Assembly (NCBI GenBank): GCA_021828375.1
Contig: JAKARS010000004.1
Coordinates: forward strand, 21,920-85,919
From: Nitrospirota bacterium
GTDB lineage: Bacteria; Nitrospirota; Leptospirillia; Leptospirillales; Leptospirillaceae
Reading direction: 5' to 3'
Length of the DNA stretch: 64,000 nucleotides
The notes beneath the pieces are model-generated. The model saw only the letters and a list, made by a program, of their open reading frames with translations. It was not told the origin of the DNA and searched no databases. Made by a program: the position numbers and the translations under genes. Shown here in pieces: positions 1 through 8,740 of this stretch; positions within the stretch are counted from its first letter, which is position 1; each line of letters begins with the position of its first letter.

Positions 1-264
1 CTGTGCGCCGGGATCTCCCTGGAAAAGAACAAGGCTCTTGAAGGTACAGTTCAGCCGATCCTCATTGAAGGGCTCTCCGAGCAGTCGGACCTTGTCCTCT
101 CCGGACGGACGCGAGGAATGGCCCCGGATGGGATTGACGGAGAGGTCCTTGTCCTTTCTGGGCAAGGAAGTCCGGGAGAGATTGTTGACTGCCGGATCGT
201 CAAGGCTCGTCCCTTCGACCTTGAGGCCTGGGAGATCGGTGTCCCCGAGATCCCCGAAGCTTGA
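1..264 (+). CDS. rimO: RimO C-terminus (ribosomal protein S12 methylthiotransferase), 5' truncated by window
   Basis: The reading frame is open from base 1 and stops with TGA at 262-264, giving the last 87 residues. The visible part looks like the C-terminal TRAM domain of a MiaB/RimO radical SAM methylthiotransferase: an ISLEKNKALEG start, then the SGRTRGMAPDGIDGEVL stretch typical of RimO and a GEIVDCRIVKARPFDLE ending. RimO would methylthiolate an aspartate of ribosomal protein S12. The catalytic radical SAM and N-terminal cluster domains lie outside the window, so MiaB or MtaB remain possible; the acidic APDGIDG segment favours RimO. Confidence 0.75.
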   Translation: MCAGISLEKNKALEGTVQPILIEGLSEQSDLVLSGRTRGMAPDGIDGEVLVLSGQGSPGEIVDCRIVKARPFDLEAWEIGVPEIPEA

Positions 265-339
265 GGAGGGGAAAGGAAGGCCTGTGGCGCAGTCGTTCTT
301 CTCGGGCGGACCTCATCTCGTTGGAAGACAGAAAAACAG

Positions 340-1416
340 ATGAGCCGAATCCCACCAGAACCTCTTCGGGGAAGAGGGGCCCTCTCCCTTCCCGACAACC
401 GTTTCGACCGGGAAATCCGGGAGCTCGTCTCTGACGACGGAGTTCCGCCTGCACTCGACAATGTCACGCGCCTCATTCCTGAGACGGCGCGAACAATCAT
501 CACGGAAAATGACTCCCCCGACGTGGGATTCTCCCGATCCGTGAACCCCTATCGAGGGTGTGAACATGGATGCATTTACTGCTTTGCTCGTCCATCCCAC
601 GCCACGGTGGGATATTCTCCGGGGCTGGACTTCGAACGGAGGATTCTGTTCAAAAAGGACGCCCCGGCCCTTCTGGAAAAGGAACTGTCAAAAAAGGGCT
701 ATGCCGTTGAGCCTTTGGCGCTGGGCATCAACACGGATGCCTACCAGCCGGCAGAGGATGCCCTTGGTCTGACGCGAGCGATTCTGGGTGTTCTGGACAG
801 ATTCAACCATCCTGTGGTTCTCATCACGAAATCGTCCCTCATCGAGCGGGATCTGGACATTCTGTCTTCGATGGCGGGGCGGCACCTTGTCCATGTTCAT
901 CTCTCCCTCCCCACCCTCGATGAGGCTCTCTCCCGCCATCTCGAACCTCGGGCCACGACCCCGTCCCGCCGAATTGAAACGCTTCGCCGTCTCTCCTCGG
1001 CACATGTTCCCACCGGGGTTCTCGTCGCTCCCGTGATCCCAGGGTTGACCTGCCATGAGCTTGAGTCGATCCTCTCGATCTCAAGGGAGGCCGGAGGGGT
1101 CTCGGCAGAGTATATCCTTCTGCGACTCCCCCTGGAGGTTCGGGGCCTCTTTTCCGAATGGCTCGAACGGCATTACCCTGACAAGGCCCAGGCGGTTCTC
1201 TCCCGGCTCCGGGAATACCATGGAGGAAAGCTCTATGATGACCGTTTTGGGGTTCGGATGCGGGGAGAAGGAATGATGGCCGATCTCCTCTCCAAGCGGA
1301 TGGAGGTGGCCACAAGAAGGCTTGCCTTCCCGGGGCTCCCTCCTTTTGAAACGGGATTGTTCCGGCCTCCCTATCGTCCGTCTTCTTCTCGCCTGTTTCC
1401 AAACTTCATTCCCTAA
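340..1416 (+). CDS. PA0069-family radical SAM protein
   Basis: 358 residues starting at ATG. A radical SAM cluster motif lies at residues 74-81 (CEHGCIYC, a CxxxCxxC arrangement), preceded by the NPYRGCEHGC context seen in PA0069/SplB-like radical SAM proteins. It should bind a [4Fe-4S] cluster and cleave S-adenosylmethionine. The substrate is not known for this family, although relatives include spore photoproduct lyase. The conserved GVLVAPVIPGL and HLSLPTLD stretches fit the TIM-barrel core. It begins 75 bp after rimO and is followed 15 bp later by the broken EamA gene, so the three were probably co-transcribed. Confidence 0.85.
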   Translation: MSRIPPEPLRGRGALSLPDNRFDREIRELVSDDGVPPALDNVTRLIPETARTIITENDSPDVGFSRSVNPYRGCEHGCIYCFARPSHATVGYSPGLDFERRILFKKDAPALLEKELSKKGYAVEPLALGINTDAYQPAEDALGLTRAILGVLDRFNHPVVLITKSSLIERDLDILSSMAGRHLVHVHLSLPTLDEALSRHLEPRATTPSRRIETLRRLSSAHVPTGVLVAPVIPGLTCHELESILSISREAGGVSAEYILLRLPLEVRGLFSEWLERHYPDKAQAVLSRLREYHGGKLYDDRFGVRMRGEGMMADLLSKRMEVATRRLAFPGLPPFETGLFRPPYRPSSSRLFPNFIP

Positions 1417-1431
1417 TATCTCGGAGACTCA

Positions 1432-2331
1432 TTGAAAGATCTCAAACTCTATCCGGCTCTCGCCCTTTTTTTTCTTTCCCTGATCTGGGGCTACAATTGG
1501 GTCGTCATGAAGGGGGCGCTGGCAGACTGTCCTCCGCTCCTCTTTGCCGCCCTCCGTGTCTTGGGAGGAGCGGTCGTTCTCTTTGCCATCCTGAGGGCCA
1601 TGGGGCGCCCTCTGAGGATGCCTCCATTGAGGTATGTCTTTCCGTTGGGGCTTCTTCAGTCGACAGGATTTGTCGGGTGTACCCTTTGGGCGCTGGAGTA
1701 TGGCTCCGCGGGTAAAACGGCTATTCTCGTCTATATGATGCCAATTTGGCTTGTTCTTCTCTCCTCTGTCTTTCTCGGGGAGAGAATTCGGGGACTGGAA
1801 AAGCCGGCTCTGGGCCTGTCTCTTGTGGGCCTTCTTCTCATTCTGGACCCGCTGAACATAAAGGGAGGAACAGGACTCCTTCTGGCAGTTCTTTCGGGGA
1901 TTTTCTGAGCCCTTTCAGCTGTTTGGCAAAAACGGTTCGGATCACCCGCCTTTGACATTCTTGATGTCACGGCCTGGCAAATGGTCCTGGGAGGGGTCGT
2001 CATCTTGGGATTGGCGCTCCTCGTCGATCCCTGGTCAATTCACTGGACGACCGGCCTGACCTTGGCACTCCTTTATAATGCGGTGCCGGGAAATGCGCTG
2101 GCCTGGATACTTTGGGCCTATGCCCTCCATCGCCTTCCCTCCGGCGTCGCCGGTATGGGAACTCTTCTTGCTCCGGCCGTGGGAATTCTGGCCTCATGGG
2201 GCCAATTGGGGGAACGGCCGGATTGGCTGGAGGGAAGCGGTATGACCCTGATCTTTGTCTCGATGGCTCTTGTGATTGCCGAGCACATGAGGGACCATGA
2301 GACAATCGAATTTTCTGAGGCCCAGGAGTGA
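1432..2331 (+). pseudogene. DMT/EamA-family transporter interrupted by an in-frame TGA
   Basis: The frame starting at TTG 1432 reads a hydrophobic EamA (drug/metabolite transporter) protein to TGA at 1906-1908 (158 residues). The same frame continues without a shift to the stop at 2329-2331. Read through, it is 299 residues with about ten membrane segments, the normal length and two-repeat structure of the family. The N half has the SLIWGYNWVVMKGAL opening; the C half has the second repeat and a WILWAYALHRLPSG segment. The stop replaces a residue in SGIF-stop-ALSAVWQKRF, where a tryptophan is expected, so a single TGG to TGA change explains it. Either a nonsense mutation, a sequencing error or recoding. 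Confidence 0.8.
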
Positions 2332-2397
2332 GTTTCTGAAAGAATTCCAGAAGAAGCAGAAAGGTTGAGGTAAAGAGAACGCCATGATCAGGAAAAA

Positions 2398-2481
2398 TGG
2401 TGCGAGAGGGGGGACTTGAACCCCCACGGGTTGCCCCGCCAGATCCTAAGTCTGGTGCGTCTGCCGTTTCGCCACTCTCGC
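2398..2481 (-). tRNA. tRNA-Leu (anticodon UAG)
   Basis: Read on the minus strand it begins GCGAGAG at 2481 and pairs with CTCTCGC. The anticodon stem is CCAGA/TCTGG around a CTTAGGA loop, giving anticodon TAG. A long variable arm with a CGGG-GCAA-CCCG hairpin is the class II feature of leucine tRNAs. The T-arm is GGGGG-TTCAAGT-CCCCC. Discriminator A is at 2401 and CCA is encoded at 2398-2400, followed by five T on the minus strand. Confidence 0.95.
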
Positions 2482-2518
2482 GGGTCGGAGTTTCTTATTT
2501 TATGAGGATTGGACCGCG

Positions 2519-3376
2519 TTGACAATCTCCGGGAGCCCAAGATTTTTGCAGGGAGTCAGGATCTATTCCCTCATCAACCTCCTTCTCTCTGCCATGATGG
2601 CGCTCGTCGCGCATCCCCGACTCTCGACTCCGCTTTTTGAGTTTCCCCTTTTGGCCATTCTCCATCTTCTTGTCCTGGGAGGAATCCTTCCCCTTCTGAT
2701 GATCCGCTGGCTTGAATTCTCCCTCCATCTGCGGCTCGGGCTGGCCTTTACGCAGGCGGGAGCCGCTGTCCTGGTCGTGGGTTTTCTTCTTCATCCACGA
2801 TCAGCCCTTCCCATGGAGGGAGGTCTCCTCGTGGCCGCAGGGATCCTTCTTGCCATGCTGTCCCTTCCTTGGACCCATCGTTCTTTTCGGTTCTGGTTTT
2901 TTCTTTGGTCGTCCGCGGTTTTCGGTGTTTACCTGGGAGGGGTTTTGGCCCGACCTGTCGTTGATCCGATTCCCTTTAGCGCGATTGCCGTTCATGCCCT
3001 GCTTGGGGGCGGACTGGGTCTCTTCTCGCTGGGATGGCTTCGCCGGGAAGGACCCCGATATCCCCTGTGGGAGGCTGCCTCTTTGCTCCTCATGATTGTG
3101 GGGGTGGGGCTGGTTTTACAGAGGACATTGTTGAATGGAACGATGGTTTTTCTGGTGGCGGGAGCCTTTGTGATTTTGCTGGAGGGAGTGAGCTTCCGGG
3201 GCCGTCTTCTCTCCATGGTTCTTTCCGGGGTGTGTGTGCTGGGCGGTGTTCGGGGATGGTTTCTTCCGGGAGAGTGGATCTCTGCGCTGGCAGGATCCTT
3301 TGTTCTCGGAGGGCTTGCGGGGCTTATTGGTGGTGCTAGGCCCCTGCCGTCACGACCGTCGGCTCTTTTTCCGTAA
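2519..3376 (+). CDS. polytopic membrane protein of unknown function
   Basis: 285 residues, about two thirds hydrophobic, with roughly eight or nine predicted membrane helices and almost no soluble domain. Two His-containing hydrophobic motifs (ILHLLVLGGILP near 47 and IAVHALLGGGLG near 158) recall heme or copper-protein type membrane families such as NnrS, but this is only a resemblance and I do not assign a family. The start is uncertain: TTG 2519 has GAGGA about 10 bases upstream, while an ATG at 2594 would remove the first helix. The 3' end overlaps the convergent AAA-module gene by 41 bp. Confidence 0.65.
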   Translation: MTISGSPRFLQGVRIYSLINLLLSAMMALVAHPRLSTPLFEFPLLAILHLLVLGGILPLLMIRWLEFSLHLRLGLAFTQAGAAVLVVGFLLHPRSALPMEGGLLVAAGILLAMLSLPWTHRSFRFWFFLWSSAVFGVYLGGVLARPVVDPIPFSAIAVHALLGGGLGLFSLGWLRREGPRYPLWEAASLLLMIVGVGLVLQRTLLNGTMVFLVAGAFVILLEGVSFRGRLLSMVLSGVCVLGGVRGWFLPGEWISALAGSFVLGGLAGLIGGARPLPSRPSALFP

Positions 3377-6300
3377 CGACAGGCGCTCCTTCGGTGAGCT
3401 GGATCTGATTGTCCACGATTCCGATGCGGAGGGAGCTCTCCGGCGTCAGGGTGGATGCCGCATTGTCGAGGGACTTCAGTGCGGGGAGAAGAAGGGACTG
3501 GACCTTTCTCTGAAGCTGGGGAAGGGTCACCAGAGTCGGGTCAAGTTGAAAGGCGATGAAGGCGGGGACCTCCGGGTCGATGTCGAGAACGCCTTTCATG
3601 GGGTGACCCTTGATGTAGGAGACCATGGTTTCGTAAACCGTTCTTCGGGCCATATCGATCAGGTCGGCATCGGTGTAGGTCGGGAACGGGACGATCAGGT
3701 CGAGAGTGTTCAGAAGCTCTCTCCCAAAGACGGGCAGGAAGGAGAGTCGGCCGTTCTTTTCTCCCAGTCTTTCGAGGATCATTGCCGCGCGGTTGCCGCC
3801 TTTCAATTCTTCCATTTCGTCCCCCGAAAAGAGACTTGTGGAAAGGATGAGGGTGCTTTTGGGAACTGCGAGCCGTTTCTTGCCATTGGAGATGGTCCCG
3901 TCGGTCACATATTCCATCAGGAAGTCCCAGGCCGAAGGATGAGCCTGTTCGATATTGTCCAGGAAAAGCACAGAATCGGGGCGTTCCTCGAGAACGGTAT
4001 GGATTCCCACCGGAAGCGGACTTTGGGCCGTTGACCCCAGGGGGCGCTGGAGGAGCATGCTGGCAAAGAGACGATCGGAATAGAGCCCCATATCCCGAAC
4101 CACCAGAGAGGGCTTTTCCGGGTCGAGATAGTGGGCCACCGCCCGGGCCGCCTCGAGCTTTCCTGTTCCCCGGGGCCCCGCAAAGAGAAAGGCCCCGAGA
4201 AGCCCGGAGCCGCCTTTCTTGATGCCATATTTCCCCGCCTCGAGAACCGAACGGACTTCCATCTGGATATCCTGTCTCCCCGGATAGCCCGGGAGGGCTT
4301 CAGCGAGAGGTTCAGGCATAAGAAGATGAAGGCTGCCGGCTTGCTCTTCGGCGCCTTCCGGGGCGGAGTCGCCTGAGGCGGCCTCCTCTGTGTGATCAAA
4401 CTCGGCAAAGTTGATTTTGTCGGGATCGATCCCTTCAAGGATTTTGCCCAAGGCAAACTCTTCAAGTTCAGAGAAAAGGGATCGGCCGAGCTCGGCCAAA
4501 TCGAGGACCGAGGCAAAACGTCGGGCAATAAAAGGATCAATCTTGTTGACATCATCGGCCCCGCCGATCAGCCAGATATTCTTGTCCTCATTGGCTTGTG
4601 AGATTTCCATGACCTTCTGGTTGTAGAGCTCTCCGTGATATCCATAATTCGAGAGCTGAACCTTGGGAAAAAGCTCTTCGACGGGATCAACAAAAATCGT
4701 TGACGGACGATGCTTCCTTGCCCGGAGGAGAAGGTTTCTGAATTCATTCCCGTCGAGGCGCTTCTCGTCCGAGGTCGTCATGAAGCTGTAGCTGACCAGC
4801 TCGGAGAGGCGCATGGCGATTTGGCGGCGAATGCTCCGATTGCGACCGATGATCAGGATGGATTCATGAGACTTCTTCTGGCGATTGGAGAAGAGCTCGC
4901 TGGTCCGGTGGATGATGAAGGGGGCCATCGTCTCGTCGGTGAGTCGGGCCCGGACCCTTTCCATGGGGCCCGCGGTCGGATCCTTCCAGTTTTGAGCCTT
5001 TCTTCGGATGGAAACATCGATGTCGAGCTGACGGAGAGACCGGCGAAGCTTTTGGGCATAGTCGGAGCTGTGGAGGACGACTTCCCGAATGTCCTCCGCC
5101 GTGAATCCTTCCATCAGGGCTGAAAGCTTTCCCAAGTCAAAGCCCTGAACCATCTCGACGGTGAGGAGGGGGACATTGCCCGGGAGAAGCTCATTCTTTT
5201 TGGCTTCCTCCATCAGAAATCGTCCCAAAAGAGTCTTTCTCATCTCGAAGTCCGGCATTGGAATGGGAATGATCCAGTTGATGATGGGGGGGGAGATGAA
5301 GAACTTGGGAAGGTCATCGGTCTTGTCGGCGGAGGCGATCAGAAGATGGGTCCTGTTTTTTGCCATTCTGGTCAGGAACGTCTGAACATTATGAAGACCT
5401 TGAGGATTTCCCTGAATTCCCCGGATGAAATTTCCGTAGTTCTCAATATAGATGATCAGGGGATTGAAGGGTTTGATCTTGAAAAGAAATCCCTTCCAAT
5501 GATTTTCAAAGGTCTGGGAGTCCACGGTCAGCAAGGAGTCGAGAGAGAGGTTGAAGAGGGGGCGCTTGTATTCGCCGGCCAAGGCGCGCGCCATGATCGT
5601 TCGGCCGACCGAAGAGGATCCTGTCAACAGGATGCCGTTGGGAGCGGACCCCACACCCTTTTGGGCATTGGTGACCTGATAGAGGATCTGGGCCATCTCC
5701 GATTTGATCTCGGGGTTTCCCGCAATTTGGCTAAAATCCTCCGAAGGAACAAGAAGATTGGTCTTGGTGGTCTGGTGTTCCTCGTCGGAGATGCCCATTC
5801 GAAACAGTGCGACGAGCGAGAGAATTGTTGCCCCCAGCAGCCATCCCGCCCCTGTGCCCATGCTGATGAGGGAGACCATTCCCGAGGTGTTGCTCACCGT
5901 GGCTCCGGAGATCAGAAAGAAGCCTCCATAGATAATCGCCGAGGTCCAGAAGTAGATCGCTTTGGGCGCCATCCGGACCGGATTGGGCTTGAAGATGATT
6001 TCTCCTTCGGCATTCTCCGAGTGAACCTGTGAGGGAATGAGAAGGAAGCAGAGGGAGGCAAGAAGCGTGACACCTCCAAGGATCCAGAGCGACAGGGAGA
6101 GCGACCCTGGATCAGACCGGAAGGCAAAGCCGGCCAGCATGGCCGAAAGCCCGATAAAGCTCCAGATGGCAACAAAGGAAAAGGAGGGGGGAGGAATTCC
6201 CCGGGAAGACTTTTTCTTCCCTTTTCGCGACAGATAGGGGCGTCCGAGATTGCGTCCGATCCCTCCAAGGACGATGGCGTGGAGAAGAAGGACCAGAAGG

Positions 6301-6419
6301 ATGACAAGGCTGGCCATGAGAGGCATCTGGGCATAGAGGGGATCGATCTCGTGGCGGAAGAAGAGCGCGGCGGAGACCCAGGAAAGCCCGACCAGCATGA
6401 TGATGATCGGCTGGATCAT
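3336..6419 (-). CDS. membrane-anchored protein with three degenerate AAA+ modules
   Basis: 1027 residues. Six predicted membrane helices occupy residues 3-206, followed by three tandem P-loop-like modules. Module 1 (about 228-460) is FtsH/classical AAA-like but its Walker A reads GSSSVGRT (267-274, Lys to Arg), Walker B ends IEN instead of DE (325-327), and the arginine-finger segment is replaced by ISPPIINW. Module 2 (about 519-645) has no recognisable P-loop (GRNRSIRR) and Walker B is VDP (577-579), yet it keeps an ARRF finger-like motif. Module 3 (about 705-985) is ClpB D2-like with GPRGTGKL (748-755) and LDN (820-822), TSL in place of TSN, and NTLD in place of NRID. No FtsH zinc-protease domain is present. 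ATG overlaps the uvrC stop (ATGA), so it is translationally coupled to uvrC. I do not recognise a named family. A scaffold or regulatory pseudo-ATPase is inferred. Confidence 0.8.
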   Translation of the reverse strand: MIQPIIIMLVGLSWVSAALFFRHEIDPLYAQMPLMASLVILLVLLLHAIVLGGIGRNLGRPYLSRKGKKKSSRGIPPPSFSFVAIWSFIGLSAMLAGFAFRSDPGSLSLSLWILGGVTLLASLCFLLIPSQVHSENAEGEIIFKPNPVRMAPKAIYFWTSAIIYGGFFLISGATVSNTSGMVSLISMGTGAGWLLGATILSLVALFRMGISDEEHQTTKTNLLVPSEDFSQIAGNPEIKSEMAQILYQVTNAQKGVGSAPNGILLTGSSSVGRTIMARALAGEYKRPLFNLSLDSLLTVDSQTFENHWKGFLFKIKPFNPLIIYIENYGNFIRGIQGNPQGLHNVQTFLTRMAKNRTHLLIASADKTDDLPKFFISPPIINWIIPIPMPDFEMRKTLLGRFLMEEAKKNELLPGNVPLLTVEMVQGFDLGKLSALMEGFTAEDIREVVLHSSDYAQKLRRSLRQLDIDVSIRRKAQNWKDPTAGPMERVRARLTDETMAPFIIHRTSELFSNRQKKSHESILIIGRNRSIRRQIAMRLSELVSYSFMTTSDEKRLDGNEFRNLLLRARKHRPSTIFVDPVEELFPKVQLSNYGYHGELYNQKVMEISQANEDKNIWLIGGADDVNKIDPFIARRFASVLDLAELGRSLFSELEEFALGKILEGIDPDKINFAEFDHTEEAASGDSAPEGAEEQAGSLHLLMPEPLAEALPGYPGRQDIQMEVRSVLEAGKYGIKKGGSGLLGAFLFAGPRGTGKLEAARAVAHYLDPEKPSLVVRDMGLYSDRLFASMLLQRPLGSTAQSPLPVGIHTVLEERPDSVLFLDNIEQAHPSAWDFLMEYVTDGTISNGKKRLAVPKSTLILSTSLFSGDEMEELKGGNRAAMILERLGEKNGRLSFLPVFGRELLNTLDLIVPFPTYTDADLIDMARRTVYETMVSYIKGHPMKGVLDIDPEVPAFIAFQLDPTLVTLPQLQRKVQSLLLPALKSLDNAASTLTPESSLRIGIVDNQIQLTEGAPVVTEKEPTVVTAGA

Positions 6420-8284
6420 CGGTCATCCTCCTTGGACGTTCCGGGAGACGGCCCTCCAGAAAGATGTTCGGAGATCCGCCGGGCCAGGGAGGCAGGAAGT
6501 CCCCCTTCGCGGGCGATTCTTTCGGGGCCCGCGGATTTGAGTTCTTCCACCGATCCGAAGGTCAGGAGCAGCTGTTTCTCTCGGGAGGGGCCTATGCCCG
6601 GGATATCCAGAAGTCGAGAGTGGGTCAAAGCTTCCTCCCGAAGCTTTCGGTGGTAGGTAATGGCAAACCGGTGGGCCTCGTCCCGGACCCTCATCAGCAG
6701 GTGCGTTGCCGGCCGGTGCGGGGGAAGAATCAGGGGGGAGTCGAACTCGGGAGAGACGAGTCGCTCGAGGTGACCAGTGCGGCTTCGCTCCTTGGCGATT
6801 CCCATGACCTGTTTGGGGAGTGGCGCTTTGCCGATCTGGTGGAGGGCGGCCAGTGCGGCCCTGAGCTGCGGCTCTCCGCCGTCGATGAGCAGAAGGTCGG
6901 GCAAGGGGCGCTCGTCGAAATGACGGGAGAGAACCTCGGCCAGCATCCGAAAGTCATCCTGCCCCCGGTCGTACCGGATCCGAAATCTTCGGTAGAGAGA
7001 CTTTTCAGGGAGACCATCGACAAAGACGACCAGGGAGGCGACGGGAAAGGAGTCTCCGGTATTCGAGATGTCCACGCAGCCAATGCTGGCGGGAGCTTGT
7101 TCAAGACCAAGCATCTCGCGAACCTCTTCGAGGGCCTGCCGAAGATCGGACTGGCTCTTTCCGCGTTCTTTCAGGGAGGCCCGGGCATTGTTTTGCGCGA
7201 GTTCGACCACGGTCTTCTTTTCTCCTCGCCGGGGGTGGGTAACGATGACCTTTCCACCTTTCTTTTCGGACATCCACTCGAGGTTCATGAGGGCTTCATG
7301 GGTCAGGGGATGGGAGAGAAGGATCTCCTCCGGAAGTGCCGTTGTCTCCTGGGAGTAATGCTGTTCGAGAAAGGCCATGAGAAGGTCGTCAGGGCTGTCC
7401 TGGTCGAAGTTTCTGATATGGACCTCCCGTCGCCCGGCGATACGTCCGTTTCGGACAGAGAGGAGTTCGATCTGCGCGGAGCCTTCGTCTGTCTCGACAG
7501 CGACGGCATCCACCGCGGAAGAAATCCGAAATTCGACGGTTTGACGCTCAAGGATGGTCCGAATGCTCTCGAGTCGGTGCTTGGCCTTGGCCGCTTTTTC
7601 GAACTCTAGATTTTTGGCATGGCGAACCATTTCATTGTGGAGAAGGGTCTCGAGGTCGCTGTTCTTGCCTTCAAGAAAGAGTCGGACGCCATCGGCCATC
7701 CTGCGGTATTCCTCCCGGGTGACAAGTCCGGCGCAGGGTCCCATGCAACGGCCGATCTGGTATTCAATGCAGGGGCGATCGATCGTTTTTCCCAGGTCGA
7801 GGCTGCATGTGGCCAGCGGAAAGATCCGGGAGATGGATCCGAGGGTTTCCCGGAGGGCGCCGGGATTGGCGTAGGGGCCAAAGGTCAGATCGGGGCTTCG
7901 GGACACCCTGCGTGTGACCGAGAGCCTCGGGAAGTCTTCAGACCAGGAAAAGCGGAGATAAGGGTAGGTCTTGTCATCGCGAAAGAGCACGTTGAAACGT
8001 GGCCGGTATTTCTTGATGAGGGTATTTTCGAGAATAAGGGCGTCGAGCTCGCTTCGGGTCACCAGTGTTTCAATGTTTGCAACCCGTTCGGTCATTTTCC
8101 GGATGCGTGGGGAGGTGGGGCGGGTCTTCTGGAAGTAGGAGCGTACCCGATCCTTGAGGCATTTGGATTTTCCGACATAGAGAACCTCTCCCTTGTCGTC
8201 CTTCATGAGGTAGACTCCCGGCGAGTCGGGCAAAAGCCGAAGCTTTTCCTCTAGCCGAAGAGGTGTCTGTTTGCCCTCGTCCAT
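6416..8284 (-). CDS. uvrC: excinuclease ABC subunit UvrC
   Basis: 622 residues, normal for UvrC, the dual-incision nuclease of nucleotide excision repair. The GIY-YIG domain starts near residue 22 (PGVYLMKD... LYVGKSK). Cysteines 160, 172, 180 and 184 (CIEYQIGRCMGPC region) match the four-cysteine iron-sulfur cluster reported in UvrC. A UVR domain that would contact UvrB lies near 215-250. The C-terminal RNase H-like domain carries GCVDISN and LLIDGGEPQL, and tandem helix-hairpin-helix motifs end the protein (LLDIPGIGPSREKQLL). It is the first gene of a two-gene minus-strand unit with the AAA-module gene. Its start at 8284 faces the 8454 gene across a 169-bp divergent region. Confidence 0.97.
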   Translation of the reverse strand: MDEGKQTPLRLEEKLRLLPDSPGVYLMKDDKGEVLYVGKSKCLKDRVRSYFQKTRPTSPRIRKMTERVANIETLVTRSELDALILENTLIKKYRPRFNVLFRDDKTYPYLRFSWSEDFPRLSVTRRVSRSPDLTFGPYANPGALRETLGSISRIFPLATCSLDLGKTIDRPCIEYQIGRCMGPCAGLVTREEYRRMADGVRLFLEGKNSDLETLLHNEMVRHAKNLEFEKAAKAKHRLESIRTILERQTVEFRISSAVDAVAVETDEGSAQIELLSVRNGRIAGRREVHIRNFDQDSPDDLLMAFLEQHYSQETTALPEEILLSHPLTHEALMNLEWMSEKKGGKVIVTHPRRGEKKTVVELAQNNARASLKERGKSQSDLRQALEEVREMLGLEQAPASIGCVDISNTGDSFPVASLVVFVDGLPEKSLYRRFRIRYDRGQDDFRMLAEVLSRHFDERPLPDLLLIDGGEPQLRAALAALHQIGKAPLPKQVMGIAKERSRTGHLERLVSPEFDSPLILPPHRPATHLLMRVRDEAHRFAITYHRKLREEALTHSRLLDIPGIGPSREKQLLLTFGSVEELKSAGPERIAREGGLPASLARRISEHLSGGPSPGTSKEDDR

Positions 8285-8306
8285 GAAGGAACCCCCAAGT
8301 GAGCGG

Positions 8307-8336
8307 TTGTCGGATGATTGTCGCCTCTCCTATAAT
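8307..8336 (+). promoter_or_regulatory. sigma70-type promoter for the small membrane protein gene
   Basis: A perfect -10 box TATAAT lies at 8331-8336, with TTGTCG at 8307-8312 as the -35 box, separated by 18 bases. It sits in the divergent region between uvrC and the gene at 8454 and would give a leader of about 110 bases. Confidence 0.6.
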
Positions 8337-8453
8337 CAAAGAGAAGAAGACCCCAATCCTTTCCGGAGGAAACGGAAGAGACATTCATTCTTTGTCTCCA
8401 CCTGCTTTCTCATTGTATCATGGCATTTTTACAGGGTAAGGAGGCAACACACC

Positions 8454-8723
8454 ATGGCTTCCAATCAGGAGGATCCGCCACGGGAGACACACTCCGACGC
8501 GAATCATGAGGAGGACGATCCGGCCCCGCTTCTCTCTGAGCCCATCACCTCCAAGGAGTGGTGGGGGCTCGTCCGATACTTCTTGGGGGGGCTGGCCGTT
8601 GCCCTGTTCTTTTTCTTTATGATGGCCAACGGTCCCAAGGGAGTTCTCGCGGGAGGAACAGCTCTTCTGGCGGGTTTGCTGGTCTGGCTCGTCTACCGGT
8701 TCGTTTTTCGATCGGATGAGTGA
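8454..8723 (+). CDS. small two-helix membrane protein, unknown function
   Basis: 89 residues. I chose ATG 8454 because AAGGAGG lies nine bases upstream (8438-8444); the frame stays open further upstream without support. The first 45 residues are acidic and polar (rich in Glu, Asp, His, Pro). Two membrane helices then follow (about 47-62 and 66-84) with NGPKGV between them, ending in a short charged tail. No family was recognised. It is a single-gene unit with its own promoter, convergent with ftsY only 17 bp away. Confidence 0.7.
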   Translation: MASNQEDPPRETHSDANHEEDDPAPLLSEPITSKEWWGLVRYFLGGLAVALFFFFMMANGPKGVLAGGTALLAGLLVWLVYRFVFRSDE

Positions 8724-8740
8724 CGGGGAAGAGAAGGCTT

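Noticed and set aside
1906-1908. TGA as tryptophan by genetic-code change
   Set aside because: Many clear genes here end with TGA, including infB, mutS, fabI and rimO, so the standard code applies.
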